Below, piece after piece: positions 47,104 to 56,756 of a stretch of DNA of 64,000 bases. The position numbers and the translations under genes are program-made. Where the stretch lies: contig CAZHEF010000002.1 in NCBI GenBank assembly GCA_964531645.1, positions 29,184-93,183 on the forward strand, given 5' to 3'. Source of the DNA: JBBIMS01 sp964531645. Lineage in GTDB: Bacteria > Acidobacteriota > Aminicenantia > JBFLYD01 > JBBIMS01. The notes under the pieces were generated by a model. It was not told the DNA's origin and did not search any database. It worked only from the letters and a program-made list of their open reading frames with translations. The stretch's first letter is position 1. Every line of letters starts with the position of its first letter.

Positions 47104-48075
47104 TTATTTCTTCTGCTTCTTTAATTGCTCAATCAGACTTTTAATTGATTCTGCTTGTGGGTCCTGAGGGCTTAGTTCTAAGAATTTCTCAAAGTATTTT
47201 ATTGTCTCTTCATAATTATTTTTGTTTAAATATGCAAATCCAAGCTTCAAAAAAGCAAGTGCCCAATCTGGTTTTATTTTTGCCGCAAGGGTATAATATT
47301 CTATTGCCTGGTCAACCTGACCTGCCTGAAAGAAAATCTCTGCAACATTGTAAGCGAGAGCGTGGTCAGTGGGAAATATATCAATTGCATTCTTTAAATA
47401 TTCTTGCGCCTTTTCATAGTTATTCTGCATCATGTATATCTCACCAATACTTGCAAGAGCCTTGGCCGCATTCTCATCACCTTTTAAATCCGCTTTTTCA
47501 CTTTTAATGTTTTCAAAAACAGCATTATATTCAGCAATTGCCTTTTCATACTCCTTCATCTCCCTGTAGCAATTACCTATATTCAGTCTCACAGGATAAA
47601 GGGAAGGATTCTTTTCAATAAACTCCTGAAATAATGCTAAGGCTCCCGTATAATTTCCCTGGTCATAGAGTGAGTTTGCCTCCATAAATAGAGCTCTTGA
47701 TTTTTCGTCCAAACCTGTTGGTTCTCCCGTTTCTTTTACAGCTTGTAAAACAATCTTGATAGGAGGATTTTTAAACTGGCTGACCATATTTTCTATTACT
47801 GTGTTATGATAACCTTCTTTAGATACAGTTATCCTGAAAACACCCGTTCCAAGACCTGCAATAGCCCAGCTTCCTTTTTTGTCTGATTTTGTGCTGGTTT
47901 TAAAGTTGAAGTCCCTTGCCTCAATAAGAATTTCAGCTCCAACTACAGGTTTCCCATTCTCATCTTCCACTGTTCCAAATATCCTTCCTATTCCTCTTCC
48001 TTCCTGAGCAAAAACAAGAAAACTTGAAATTAAGAAAACAGTTATTGTCAAAAAACAAAATATAAATTTTTTCAC
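47104..48075 (-). CDS. Secreted CarboxypepD-regulatory/TPR protein (intact copy)
   Basis: 323 aa from GTG 48075 (GAGGAGGTAAGA upstream). Signal peptide 1-23; CarboxypepD_reg-like domain about 28-112 (GRIFGTVEDENGKPVVGAEI, SDKKGSWAIAGLGTGVFRIT); then five or six TPR units from about residue 128 (ALFMEANSLYDQGNYTGALA to AFLKLGFAYLNKNNYEETIK). Likely periplasmic scaffold. It is a paralogue of the frameshifted gene at 51267-52246, and is the last gene of the GWxTD operon. Function unknown; the first domain is shared with the receptors. Confidence 0.85.
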   Translation of the reverse strand: MKKFIFCFLTITVFLISSFLVFAQEGRGIGRIFGTVEDENGKPVVGAEILIEARDFNFKTSTKSDKKGSWAIAGLGTGVFRITVSKEGYHNTVIENMVSQFKNPPIKIVLQAVKETGEPTGLDEKSRALFMEANSLYDQGNYTGALALFQEFIEKNPSLYPVRLNIGNCYREMKEYEKAIAEYNAVFENIKSEKADLKGDENAAKALASIGEIYMMQNNYEKAQEYLKNAIDIFPTDHALAYNVAEIFFQAGQVDQAIEYYTLAAKIKPDWALAFLKLGFAYLNKNNYEETIKYFEKFLELSPQDPQAESIKSLIEQLKKQKK

Positions 48076-48113
48076 TCTTACCTCCTCGACTTAAAACTTC
48101 AGACCCTTAAAAA

Positions 48114-49109
48114 CTATTTTATTTCAAATTCAACATATTCAACAAGTTCTTTCCCTGAGATCCTATCTTTTGCCTTTATTTCAAGTCTGTATTTTCCCTG
48201 TTCAAGGTCCTTTTCCCCTTCCTTTTTGAGAGGAATTTGATGACTTATAAAGGGTAGGTCAAAAACATAAGGGTTAAACTTTATAGCGTCTTCCTCTCCT
48301 TTTTTAACATTGTAGGTAATCTCAATGTCAAATTTGTTAGGGTCATCGGGTTTAACGGAGCAACCATAAATGAAATAAAATATGTCAGGACTTTCTCCCA
48401 CTGAGAAAACATTTTCAAGTTTTGGCTCAAGCTGAAGAGTTGAATAAATGAAATAGTCCTTATGGACAACTGGAGGAATCTCTGGAGTGGGAAGCTCCTT
48501 GAGAGACTTAATAAAGAAAACTGGTGAAAGAGAAAGTTTTTCTTTCAACTCTGTTGAAGCAGGAAGGGATAAATTGTAGTTGACAATTCCAATCAATTTT
48601 AAATCAATAGATGTAATAGCCATGGATAGAAGATATTTTCCCTCTGGAATTATTGTGCAAACCGTAAAGGTTGAAACAGCCTCAGGATTTGTTCCTGATT
48701 CCCAGTTAAGGTCAACGGGAACATACTGCTCCTTGAAGGGCATGGGAGAATCACCCTCAATTTTGTAAAACCAGAAAAAGATGTTGAACTTTGAATTTGA
48801 TACTTTACTGAAATCAATTCCCTTCTTCCTTTCTTTTTCTGAAAAGGAAAGGGACATAAGGTCTCTGTTCTTGGCACTGAAAATAAGGATTAAAAAGCTC
48901 TGGTTCTGTGCTGGGAGATAAAGATTTTTAATGATGGAGAAGGGGAGATCAGTCCTAACCTTTCCTTTCATAACCGATTCTTCCATAACTTTCTTCACCT
49001 GAGGTGGGATATAGACTTTCTCTTTTTGTTTATCCTTTCCTTCAAGAAAAAAGGGAAACAGAATAAAAACCGTAAAAAGCGAAACCAGTAAAGTTTTTAA
49101 TGATTTCAT
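48114..49109 (-). CDS. Hypothetical secreted protein of the GWxTD operon
   Basis: 331 aa with signal peptide (about 1-24). Mostly beta strands; segments such as FWFYKIEGDSPMPFKEQYVP, IPEGKYLLSMAIT and LEQGKYRLEIKAKDRISGKE resemble the beta-sandwich domains that follow GWxTD domains. I do not recognise the family. It lies 28 nt downstream of the GWxTD gene and 38 nt upstream of the TPR gene, so the three are one transcription unit and probably one periplasmic assembly. Confidence 0.75.
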   Translation of the reverse strand: MKSLKTLLVSLFTVFILFPFFLEGKDKQKEKVYIPPQVKKVMEESVMKGKVRTDLPFSIIKNLYLPAQNQSFLILIFSAKNRDLMSLSFSEKERKKGIDFSKVSNSKFNIFFWFYKIEGDSPMPFKEQYVPVDLNWESGTNPEAVSTFTVCTIIPEGKYLLSMAITSIDLKLIGIVNYNLSLPASTELKEKLSLSPVFFIKSLKELPTPEIPPVVHKDYFIYSTLQLEPKLENVFSVGESPDIFYFIYGCSVKPDDPNKFDIEITYNVKKGEEDAIKFNPYVFDLPFISHQIPLKKEGEKDLEQGKYRLEIKAKDRISGKELVEYVEFEIK

Positions 49110-49136
49110 GAATCCTCCTTTGAACTTAGATGAATT

Positions 49137-51164
49137 TTATTTAATTTCATTTAATTTATTTTTTATATCACTTTGTTCCGGATTTATTTCAAGAGATTTA
49201 CTCCAGTAAAATTTAGCATTTTTAAAATCCTTTATCTGCGAGTAGCATTCACCGATAGCATTTAAAAGATCGACATTTTGACCGTAATGGGATAGAGCAG
49301 ATGTGTAAGCTTTTATTGCCTCTTCGAATTTTCCATTTTTCATGTTTGCTTTGCCTATAAGAAAGTACGTCTCATATTTGACATTTTGACTATTATAGAA
49401 AGGATATAATATAGAAGTTATTTCGTCATATTTCTCGAGTTTATCGAGTACTTTAGAAAGGGTTAATGCAATATCCTCATTATTTCTGTTCTGTTCGTAA
49501 GCCTTCTTTAATCTCCTGAGCGCATCCTCATATTTACTTTTGTTGAATAACTGATTCCCGAGTAAATAATCTATGTAAGAATTATCTTCAGGTATTCCTT
49601 TGTAATAAAAAACAGGTCTTGGAATAGCAGGCATATGAGTTATCTGTAAATTCGTAAATTCTGAAAGAATCTCATTATCCGATTGATCCAACAGGCTCAC
49701 TTTCAATTTATACAGAGAAGGGGGAAGCTCAGAAAGAGGAAGTTCCTGGTATAGATAATCCTCTCCATTTATTCCTTTAAAATTCATTGTTAATTTTTTA
49801 ATGCTTTTTTCGTTGTCAATAATAGTAATTACAACTGTGTAATTCTTGCTATTTTCAAGACCTGAAAATTGAAGAAATATACCTAAGCTCTCTGAACGAG
49901 AGAAAATCCCTTCCACCTCTGGAAGTAAAATAATATCGCTCAACTGGAAAGGTCTTAATATTCTATCCCCTGAGCTTAGGGTTTTTTTTGCATAGGACAG
50001 GATAAAAGAATCTATTCTTGGAAAATTGGAGGTCTCAGGTATGTAAATGTCTGTCTCAAAAGAACTGAATTCTTTAGATACGGTATTTTTCATGATTATG
50101 CTGAATTTATAATTGCCTGAGACAATAGGGAAAATGTCCGAGATTATCAAAGGCTTATGTTCAATCTCCTTTATTTTTTGCTCATCCAGATTGAAGGAGT
50201 ATTCTTTCTCAAATTGGTAAATTGTATTGTTTCTTGTGTCAGATACCCTTCCGTTGAGGACTACCCTTGCAAAAATCTTATCTTCATACCTATTAAAAGT
50301 AAATCTCTTCGGTTCAATAAGATAATGGACAAAGTAAACATTGTTCTTTTTAATTGTTTTTACAAGAAAAATAGAATCAACATAGTTTGCTGTATAATCA
50401 ACTTCAACTATATCTTTGTATTTTAAAAATTCCCTTGCATATTTGTCGCTTATCAGTTTTTGAGGAAATGATTGAACATTGGCAAGAAGAATTTCAGATG
50501 CCATGGAGGGAGTCCCTGTAGGAGTGGATGACTCACCAGGTATGAGGGAGCGTGCTGCGATTGCAACTGTTGGATTTATTTCTGCAAGTTGCTGAAGAGC
50601 CTCCTCATAGCCCGTGTAGTAGTCCTTATAACCTTCCAAAAGTAGAGCCTGCGGTCCATCATTTACTGGACTATATAGCTTAAAATCGTTACTCACACTT
50701 TCCTTATAAAAAACTATATTAAACGCTGGCGGTAACCCTGGAAAATTTTCATTCTGATAGAACCATATCTCCACATCCCTAAAATCCTTATTATTGACAA
50801 AACTCTCAATGCTTTTTGGTTCTCCAAGGATTATATAAATTTTGCCCCTATCAGTCATCCATCCTGGTTTCCCGAAATGGAATCTTCTATTAGCATATTC
50901 AATTCTTCTGTAATGTTCTATCCTGAATTCATTTTCGGGAGTTTCAGGGATTGGGTCTCTCTGTTTCCAGAAAGCCTCTATAAAAATATCCCTTTCTCTA
51001 TCAGTTTGTAGCAAAAGAAAAATTTCCTTCTCCGCCTTTGTAATAATGTATACAACCTCTTCCTCCAGCCATTTCCTGTATTTTGGAGGAAGGTTATTTA
51101 CTGTGCCAGGAAAAGCAGGGAGAAGGAAAAACAAAAAAAATAAAGAAATAAAAAATTTTCTCAT
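49137..51164 (-). CDS. GWxTD-domain protein with C-terminal TPR repeats
   Basis: 675 aa, exported (MRKFFISLFFLFFLLPAFPG). The GWxTD domain occupies about residues 30-190: FIEAFWKQRDPIPETPENEF, YANRRFHFGKPGWMTDRGKI (GWxTD = G-W-M-T-D) and IYIILGEPKSIESF. A beta-rich middle part (about 260-520) and four C-terminal TPRs (about 530-670) follow. Function of GWxTD is not established; it is frequent in Acidobacteriota and Bacteroidota envelopes. No Shine-Dalgarno: TATAAT (51170-51175) ends 5 nt before the ATG, so the mRNA is probably leaderless. Confidence 0.88.
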   Translation of the reverse strand: MRKFFISLFFLFFLLPAFPGTVNNLPPKYRKWLEEEVVYIITKAEKEIFLLLQTDRERDIFIEAFWKQRDPIPETPENEFRIEHYRRIEYANRRFHFGKPGWMTDRGKIYIILGEPKSIESFVNNKDFRDVEIWFYQNENFPGLPPAFNIVFYKESVSNDFKLYSPVNDGPQALLLEGYKDYYTGYEEALQQLAEINPTVAIAARSLIPGESSTPTGTPSMASEILLANVQSFPQKLISDKYAREFLKYKDIVEVDYTANYVDSIFLVKTIKKNNVYFVHYLIEPKRFTFNRYEDKIFARVVLNGRVSDTRNNTIYQFEKEYSFNLDEQKIKEIEHKPLIISDIFPIVSGNYKFSIIMKNTVSKEFSSFETDIYIPETSNFPRIDSFILSYAKKTLSSGDRILRPFQLSDIILLPEVEGIFSRSESLGIFLQFSGLENSKNYTVVITIIDNEKSIKKLTMNFKGINGEDYLYQELPLSELPPSLYKLKVSLLDQSDNEILSEFTNLQITHMPAIPRPVFYYKGIPEDNSYIDYLLGNQLFNKSKYEDALRRLKKAYEQNRNNEDIALTLSKVLDKLEKYDEITSILYPFYNSQNVKYETYFLIGKANMKNGKFEEAIKAYTSALSHYGQNVDLLNAIGECYSQIKDFKNAKFYWSKSLEINPEQSDIKNKLNEIK

Positions 51165-51169
51165 ATAAT

Positions 51170-51175
51170 ATTATA
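51170..51175 (-). promoter_or_regulatory. -10 box directly upstream of the GWxTD start codon
   Basis: Perfect TATAAT on the minus strand within the palindrome TATAATATTATA, 5 nt from the ATG. Normal spacing to the transcription start would put the start at the initiation codon. No clear -35. Confidence 0.5.
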
Positions 51176-51266
51176 CGAAATTTGGTAAAAAGTGGGAATT
51201 CTTACTTTATAAATCATCTAAAATCTAAATAGTTGAAGCAATTCCCAAAACCTTTTACCTTCTAGC

Positions 51267-52246
51267 TTATTTAATTCCTGAAAGAGTTTTGATAAGTTCT
51301 TTTGCAGTTATGGAATCAGGGTCATCTGGAGGTGCAATTTCAACAACTTTTTTAAAAAGTTCTACAGCCTTCTTTGTATCTCCTTTGTTTAACCATGCAT
51401 ACCCCAACTTGAGATATGCCTTAGCCCAGTCAGGTTTTATCTGTGTTGCTTTTTCATAGTATTTGATTGCATCGTCAGTTTTTCCAGCATTCATCATTAT
51501 TTCTGCTACATTATATAGGCAAGGGCTGGGTCTGATGGGTCGATTTCAATTGATTTTATAAAATTCTCCTGTGCCTCTTCAAACTTGTCCTGTCTGAGAT
51601 AAGCGTCTCCAATTGCTGCATGGACTTGAGCAATCATCTTTTTATCTCTTTTCTCAGGAGGAACTGCATTCACATCATCAAGAAGTTTTTGATATTCTGC
51701 GATAGCTTTATCATATTCCTGGAGCTCCATAAGACAATTACCTATATTGAGCCTTACCATAAAGAGTTCAGGCTCACTCCGAACAACCTCCTGATAAATA
51801 ACAAGTGCCTCTTTAAACTTTCTCTGGTCGAAAAGCTCATTCCCTTTTAGAACTGCATCCTTAGACGCATCACTAACACCGGGCTGAGAACTTTCGGAAC
51901 CAGTTTTTTTCAGGACAACTTTGACCTCTGGATTTTTCTTTATGCCACTAACCGGTAACTGCACATTTGCAGTGATAAAACCTTCCTTTTCGATACGAAT
52001 TACAACCTGTCCTCTCCCCAGTCCAATAAATCCCCATTGTCCTTTCTTGTTTGAAATTGTGCTCATCTTGTTAGTAAATTCAAGGTATTCAAGAGTAATT
52101 GTAGCTCCTTCTATCGGGTTTCCGGATTCATCAAGAACCATTCCTGCCAATCTTCCCTGTCCTCTTTCCTCCTGAGAGAGAAGAGCGGTCTGGATAATAA
52201 ATATTATTCCCAAAAAGAATACTATAAAAATAATTCCTCTTTTCAT
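51267..52246 (-). pseudogene. CarboxypepD-regulatory/TPR protein, frameshifted paralogue
   Basis: The 5' frame (52246-51506, 246 aa) has signal peptide, CarboxypepD_reg-like domain (GRLAGMVLDESGNPIEGATI) and TPRs up to SDPALAYIM, then stops. The 3' frame (51497-51267) resumes with MMNAGKTDDAIKYYEKA and completes the TPRs (DWAKAYLKLGYAWLNKGD). Aligning to the intact paralogue (DHALAYNVAEIFFQAGQ) shows that a 2-nt insertion, an extra TA in a TATATA run near 51511-51518, causes the break. Restored length would be about 325 aa. Promoter not seen; a strong terminator separates it from the receptor gene upstream. Confidence 0.85.
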
Positions 52247-52294
52247 TTTTTTTCTCCATCTTTAATTTTACTAAAAATTTTAACTGTAAAAATA

Positions 52295-52326
52295 AAAAAG
52301 GGGGGAGCAATTGCTCCCCCCTTTTT
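52295..52326. terminator. Perfectly palindromic intrinsic terminator
   Basis: AAAAAGGGGGGAGCAA and TTGCTCCCCCCTTTTT form a perfect 32-bp dyad, 16 nt after the truncated receptor stop codon on the minus strand. It should end that transcript. Confidence 0.93.
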
Positions 52327-52341
52327 CTGTACCAACAGAAA

Positions 52342-54840
52342 TTAGAACTCGAACTTAGCTCCTACTCTGAAGATTCTCGGGTCATTAATTCCTGTCTGGC
52401 GTAGATAAGGAGTATTGGGGTTGTTTGAAGTCATATTATAACTTGTGATAATCATATCGTTAGAAACATTGAAGCAATCAGCAAACACACCGAGATTGAT
52501 CCCCTTTATCCTGAAGTTTTTCTCAAGCCTCAGGTCAAGTTGCCAAACATCAGGAAGACCAGAGGAGCCTCTGGTTTCAGGATATATTGAAACATCGCCC
52601 TGCTTTGGTCTGAATGGAGTTCCAGTATCCTTCCTGAGCACATTGTTATACTGTGTGTCTATTAATCGGGTAGCTCTTGTTCCAGAAAGAACCCTGAAGT
52701 AACCACTGAAATTGATTCCAAGAGGTAATCTCACGACTCCTTGAACTTTTAACTGGTGCCTTCTTTCGAGGGGAAATCTTCCCCAGGCATTAGTATGATA
52801 GTTGGGATTGCAGAAGAAGAGATTAGGTGCTCCTCCGAGGGACTCATCAGCTCTTGAAGTTGTAATCAAACCTCTTGAGTATGCCCAGACATAAGAGAGA
52901 TTCAAAGAATAATTGTTGGAAAATCTCTTGCTTAGAGTGACTTCAACTCCATCATAGTCTCTATTTGCACCAGGAGGATTGACGATGTGCAACTTTGAAG
53001 CCATAAGATCTTTCTTTTCCCAGATGACAATTTCTTTTTTGCTGTAAGGGTCAATGCAGACAACAGGAGTCCAGTTCTTTGACCAATCAAGTTCGCCAGT
53101 TTCGAGAAGTTTGTCTATGTCAAGCTGAGCTGCATCTACAAGGTTTGGCTGGTTTCTATCCCATTTCTTAATATATCTAACACTAAGGGACCAGTCAGTG
53201 GCAATTTCTCTTTCAAATCCAAACAGGAACTCATCAGTATAACCCGCTTTCAACTTATACTCTTTACCTGATGGACTGGTATAACCTATAACAGCTCCAC
53301 CATTCTGAAAGCCGCCAGGGAGTGCCCATGGAGTTGTATAAGGAGAACCATCAGGTAGATACCTGATACTGCCATCGGAATTCAGGAATTGGTAGTATCC
53401 GAACCAACCATTGGGATGGGCAAGGTTAATCCATCCAATCTGGTTTGGAAGTATGTATCGGGAAAAACTGGTCTTTAAAAGAGTCTTTCCATCTGCAAAC
53501 AAATCATATATTATTCCAATTCTTGGAGCCAGGTTTATCCATTCATACATCTTCTTTTTTTCAGGAATACTTCTATTATAAGTTTTTCCCTGGAATACAA
53601 TTGGACTCTCAGATTCATTCTGTTTAGGATACCAGATGCTATTGTATTCAGCACGAAGACCAAAGCTCAGATTTAGATGAGGATTTATAGTCCAGGTATC
53701 ATGAATGAAACCATGAAGATCATACATATGGTCTTTTCTGTCGAACCCATTGTTTACAAGAACCAGGGCACGCTGGTATGCACTTCCTGACATTATATAG
53801 TAACAGCCAACTTTCTTTCCATCTGTGCTCTTCCAGTCACCAACGCCATAAATATACCATGTTGTAAGTCCAAACTGACCCTCTAATCCTCCTTTAATTT
53901 CATGGGAACCAAGAAAGTCGGTTACAAAATATGTTCCGTCTGCATTGAACTGGATTCTGTTTCGAGTATAGTGGTCTTTATTTCTCCAGTAATTACCATA
54001 ATAACGAATCACAGGTTTTGCAAGAGCATCGTAATACTGAGGCTGGTCACCTTTAGCATCAAGATTCATCTTGAAGAGAACTGCTCCCGCTCTGAAGTTT
54101 GTAAAGAAATTGGGGCTGAAAAATCTTGTCCACTGGGCACTTATAACATGAGTAGGAGTAACCTGTTTTATTATTGCTGATTCATCATAGTATAAACTGG
54201 CTCCTCTGTCATTGGTGAGACGGTCAGAGTAATTGTAGGTAAGGGAGAATTTGTTGTCAGCGTTAGGCTGATAGCTCAGCTTAACAAATGGGTAAGGAAC
54301 TATAACTTTTTGAGGTTTTTCCTGGCCAGGAGCACTTCCCCATGGATATCCAGCGACAAAAGTTTCTGATTGGTTAAAGCTCAAATTTGTAAAGAACCAT
54401 AGCTTATCTTTTATTATAGGTCCACCAAGATTGAGAACAGGCTCTATTTCATACTTTGCACCGCTCTTAGTTCCTTCAAAGGGTGTTCCCTTAGTATTGT
54501 CGTTCTTTAGCTTTTCATGATTGTAGAAGAACTGTGCAAGACCACTGTATTTATTTCCTCCTGCTTTTGTTACGACATTAACAACAGCACCCCTCACACT
54601 CCCGTATTCTGCAGGGAGTCCTCCAGTCTGAACAGAAATTTCTTCCATTATATCCACTCCAAAATTAACATTGGGAACACCTGTGGCAGGGTCAACCATG
54701 TTTATTCCATCGAGATTGTATGTATTGTCCATGGTTGAACTTCCGTGGGCAGTGTCACCAGTAACTCCAGGAACCATGTTGAAGTAAGTAGCAAGGTTTC
54801 TCGCAGCTGGAATTGAAGCAAGAAAGACCTTGTCAAGGGA
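52342..54840 (-). pseudogene. Oar-like TonB-dependent receptor lacking its N-terminus
   Basis: The frame is open from about 54860 and homologous from SLDKVFLASIPAARNLATYF onward to the C-terminal VGAKFEF, covering most of the plug (YNLDGINMVDPATGVPNVNF, GAVVNVVTKAGGNKYSG) and the whole barrel. Signal peptide, CarboxypepD domain and the start of the plug, about 120-140 residues, are absent: a TAA stop lies just upstream and no ATG, GTG or TTG with a Shine-Dalgarno exists before ATG 54777. Homology ends where the ECF sigma promoter begins, so the 5' end was probably lost by rearrangement. Clearly paralogous to the complete receptor at 44204. Confidence 0.85.
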
Positions 54841-54875
54841 ATAATTAAATATTTCGGGTGTATAATATTATAGAA

Positions 54876-55442
54876 ATGGAAGTATTATCGGAGAATGAGT
54901 TTGTTTTGAGGGTTAAAAGTGGTGATAAATCAGCTTTTGAAGCTATTATTATGAAATACCAGAAGAAGATTTATTTTTTGTGCTACAGGATGACCAATGA
55001 CCATGATACTGCTGACGACCTCGCCCAGGAGACATTTGTTAAGGCTTATTTTAATCTTGGAAGCTTTCGCGAGGGAGAACCCTTTTATCCCTGGCTGAGG
55101 AGGATTGCAATAAACCTTACACTTAACTATATGAGGGATAGAAAGAGGGAAATCCCTCTAACCTATCATTCAAGCAAACTCTCAAATTCAAGTCCCATGG
55201 AAGATATCAACAATCCAGCCCCTGATTTAATCGAGGAGAAAATTCAGTCTGCAGTAAAATCCCTTCCCGCTGATTTAAAGAGTGTGTTTGTGCTTCGATA
55301 TCAAGAAAAATTGAGTTATAAAGAAATATCTAAAACATTGAGAGTTCCTATTGGGACTGTGATGTCCCGATTGAATAGAGCAAGGGAAAGGCTCAAAATT
55401 GCTCTAAAACCTCATTTTAAAGGAGTTCTCTATGAGACATAA
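54876..55442 (+). CDS. ECF-type RNA polymerase sigma factor
   Basis: 188 aa from ATG 54876 (GTG 54858 would place the -10 box inside the gene). Region 2: FEAIIMKYQKKIYFLCYRMT and DTADDLAQETFVKAYFNLGS; region 4: LPADLKSVFVLRYQEKLSYKEIS and HTH VPIGTVMSRLNRARERL. A TATAAT (54861-54866) lies 9 nt before the ATG with no Shine-Dalgarno. It overlaps the anti-sigma gene by 11 nt. Its neighbourhood suggests control of the adjacent receptor/GWxTD genes, but this is inference. Confidence 0.92.
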   Translation: MEVLSENEFVLRVKSGDKSAFEAIIMKYQKKIYFLCYRMTNDHDTADDLAQETFVKAYFNLGSFREGEPFYPWLRRIAINLTLNYMRDRKREIPLTYHSSKLSNSSPMEDINNPAPDLIEEKIQSAVKSLPADLKSVFVLRYQEKLSYKEISKTLRVPIGTVMSRLNRARERLKIALKPHFKGVLYET

Positions 55443-56553
55443 AAAAATTAAGTCCCTGCTTGGGGCCTATTATGATGGAGAACTCAATGAAAGAGAAAGA
55501 ATTATTATAGAGAAACATCTTGAAGAATGTTTCGAATGTCGTTCTGAGCTAAATCTTTTAGAGAAAATTGAAGAAATTGTTATTGATAAGATCTGTGAAC
55601 CTGAAGAGAATTACTGGACTTCATTTCCTGAAAGGGTAAAAGAAAGGATTTCAATGAGGGAAAGGGGAGTTCTAAAAAAAGCAAAATCATCTTTTTTAAA
55701 AAATGTTTTTCTAAGACCTGTTTCCATGAAGTTAGCAGGAGCTATTGCTTTAATTACCATAATATTCATACTCAGTATTTTTTATTATGAGAATTTTAAA
55801 TCGCCTATAGGATTATCTTATCCTGAAAGGAAGCAAGTTCCGTCTCATTTTAAAGAGCAATCAGAAAAGGTCAAAGAGGACACTTACGGAGAAGAAGCTC
55901 AACCTCTTACAAGCCCCCAGAAAATGGATAAGAAAAAAGAAATTGCAATCTCTGCAATGGATAAGAAATTATCTGAAACAAAAATAGAGAGGGAACAAAA
56001 GGAAATGTTAGGAGTAGAGAAAGAGGAAATGGCACGAGAGGAAAAGAGAATGGCAGAGGAAGAAATAATTTTAGAGAAGAAAGAGGAAGAAAAAATGCAA
56101 AGGGTATCAGCTCCTAAGAGTTTGTCAGAGGAAATTCCAGAAGAGGAAAAAATGTATCAGGAGGGATTGAAACTTCAGCAAGAGGGGAAATATGAGGAAG
56201 CTTTGCAAAGTTATCAGTTCATTCTTTACAATTACCCTAAAGGAAGAAGAGCACCTAACGCACAATTTCAAATAAATACACTCTCTTATTCCAAGCTGAA
56301 AAAAGTTAATGAAGATTATCTCAGAGAAATTATAAATTCCTGGAAAAAATTTATTGAAAAATATCCAGATAGCGAATTCATTCCTTCTGCAAAAAGAAAT
56401 CTGGGGGAGGCTTGTTATCAACTCGCATTTCTCACAAGGAATAAAGAAGATATTGAAGAAGCTATAAAGGTCCTGGAGGATTTGTTGAAATTATCAACGG
56501 ACGAAAAAGAGAAATTTGAACGAATGGTGGAGGAGTTGAAAAAAATCGAGTAG
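55432..56553 (+). CDS. zf-HC2 anti-sigma factor with coiled-coil and periplasmic TPR domain
   Basis: 373 aa. Cytoplasmic zinc anti-sigma domain at 1-50 (LLGAYYDGELNERERIIIEK, then H-x3-C-x2-C as HLEECFEC); one TM helix about 100-118 (LAGAIALITIIFILSIFYY); a charged coiled-coil about 160-235 very rich in E/K/M (KEEMAREEKRMAEEE); and a YbgF/BamD-like TPR domain about 240-370 (YQEGLKLQQEGKYEEALQSY, NYPKGRRAPNAQFQ, EKYPDSEFIPSAKRNLGEAC). The C-terminal part is probably periplasmic. An anti-sigma factor carrying its own periplasmic sensor/interaction module is notable. It overlaps the sigma gene. Confidence 0.9.
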   Translation: MRHKKIKSLLGAYYDGELNERERIIIEKHLEECFECRSELNLLEKIEEIVIDKICEPEENYWTSFPERVKERISMRERGVLKKAKSSFLKNVFLRPVSMKLAGAIALITIIFILSIFYYENFKSPIGLSYPERKQVPSHFKEQSEKVKEDTYGEEAQPLTSPQKMDKKKEIAISAMDKKLSETKIEREQKEMLGVEKEEMAREEKRMAEEEIILEKKEEEKMQRVSAPKSLSEEIPEEEKMYQEGLKLQQEGKYEEALQSYQFILYNYPKGRRAPNAQFQINTLSYSKLKKVNEDYLREIINSWKKFIEKYPDSEFIPSAKRNLGEACYQLAFLTRNKEDIEEAIKVLEDLLKLSTDEKEKFERMVEELKKIE

Positions 56554-56756
56554 GAAACTATAAAGTTCTTAAGTTTCTACTTCTAATTTCTAACCTTTTT
56601 ACTCGCCTTACCTTATCGCTTTTCTCGCCCGTCTCGCTCATTTCCATTCTCGGTTTTCTAAGTATTTTAGCAATTGTATTTGAATTCCATCTCTTCTCAG
56701 GAATATTTTTAATGTTTCTGTGTATTAAAATATGAGAGAAAAAAAGGAGGTCAAAA
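56554..56756. other. Intergenic spacer, nothing recognised
   Basis: 203 bp between the anti-sigma gene and the ARPP-1-like gene. No gene, terminator or promoter is convincing apart from AAAAAGGAGG directly before ATG 56757. Confidence 0.5.

Noticed and set aside
51500..51520. Programmed frameshift in TPR copy 2
   Set aside because: The sequence is a 2-nt expansion relative to the paralogue, without a slippery heptamer or stimulatory structure.
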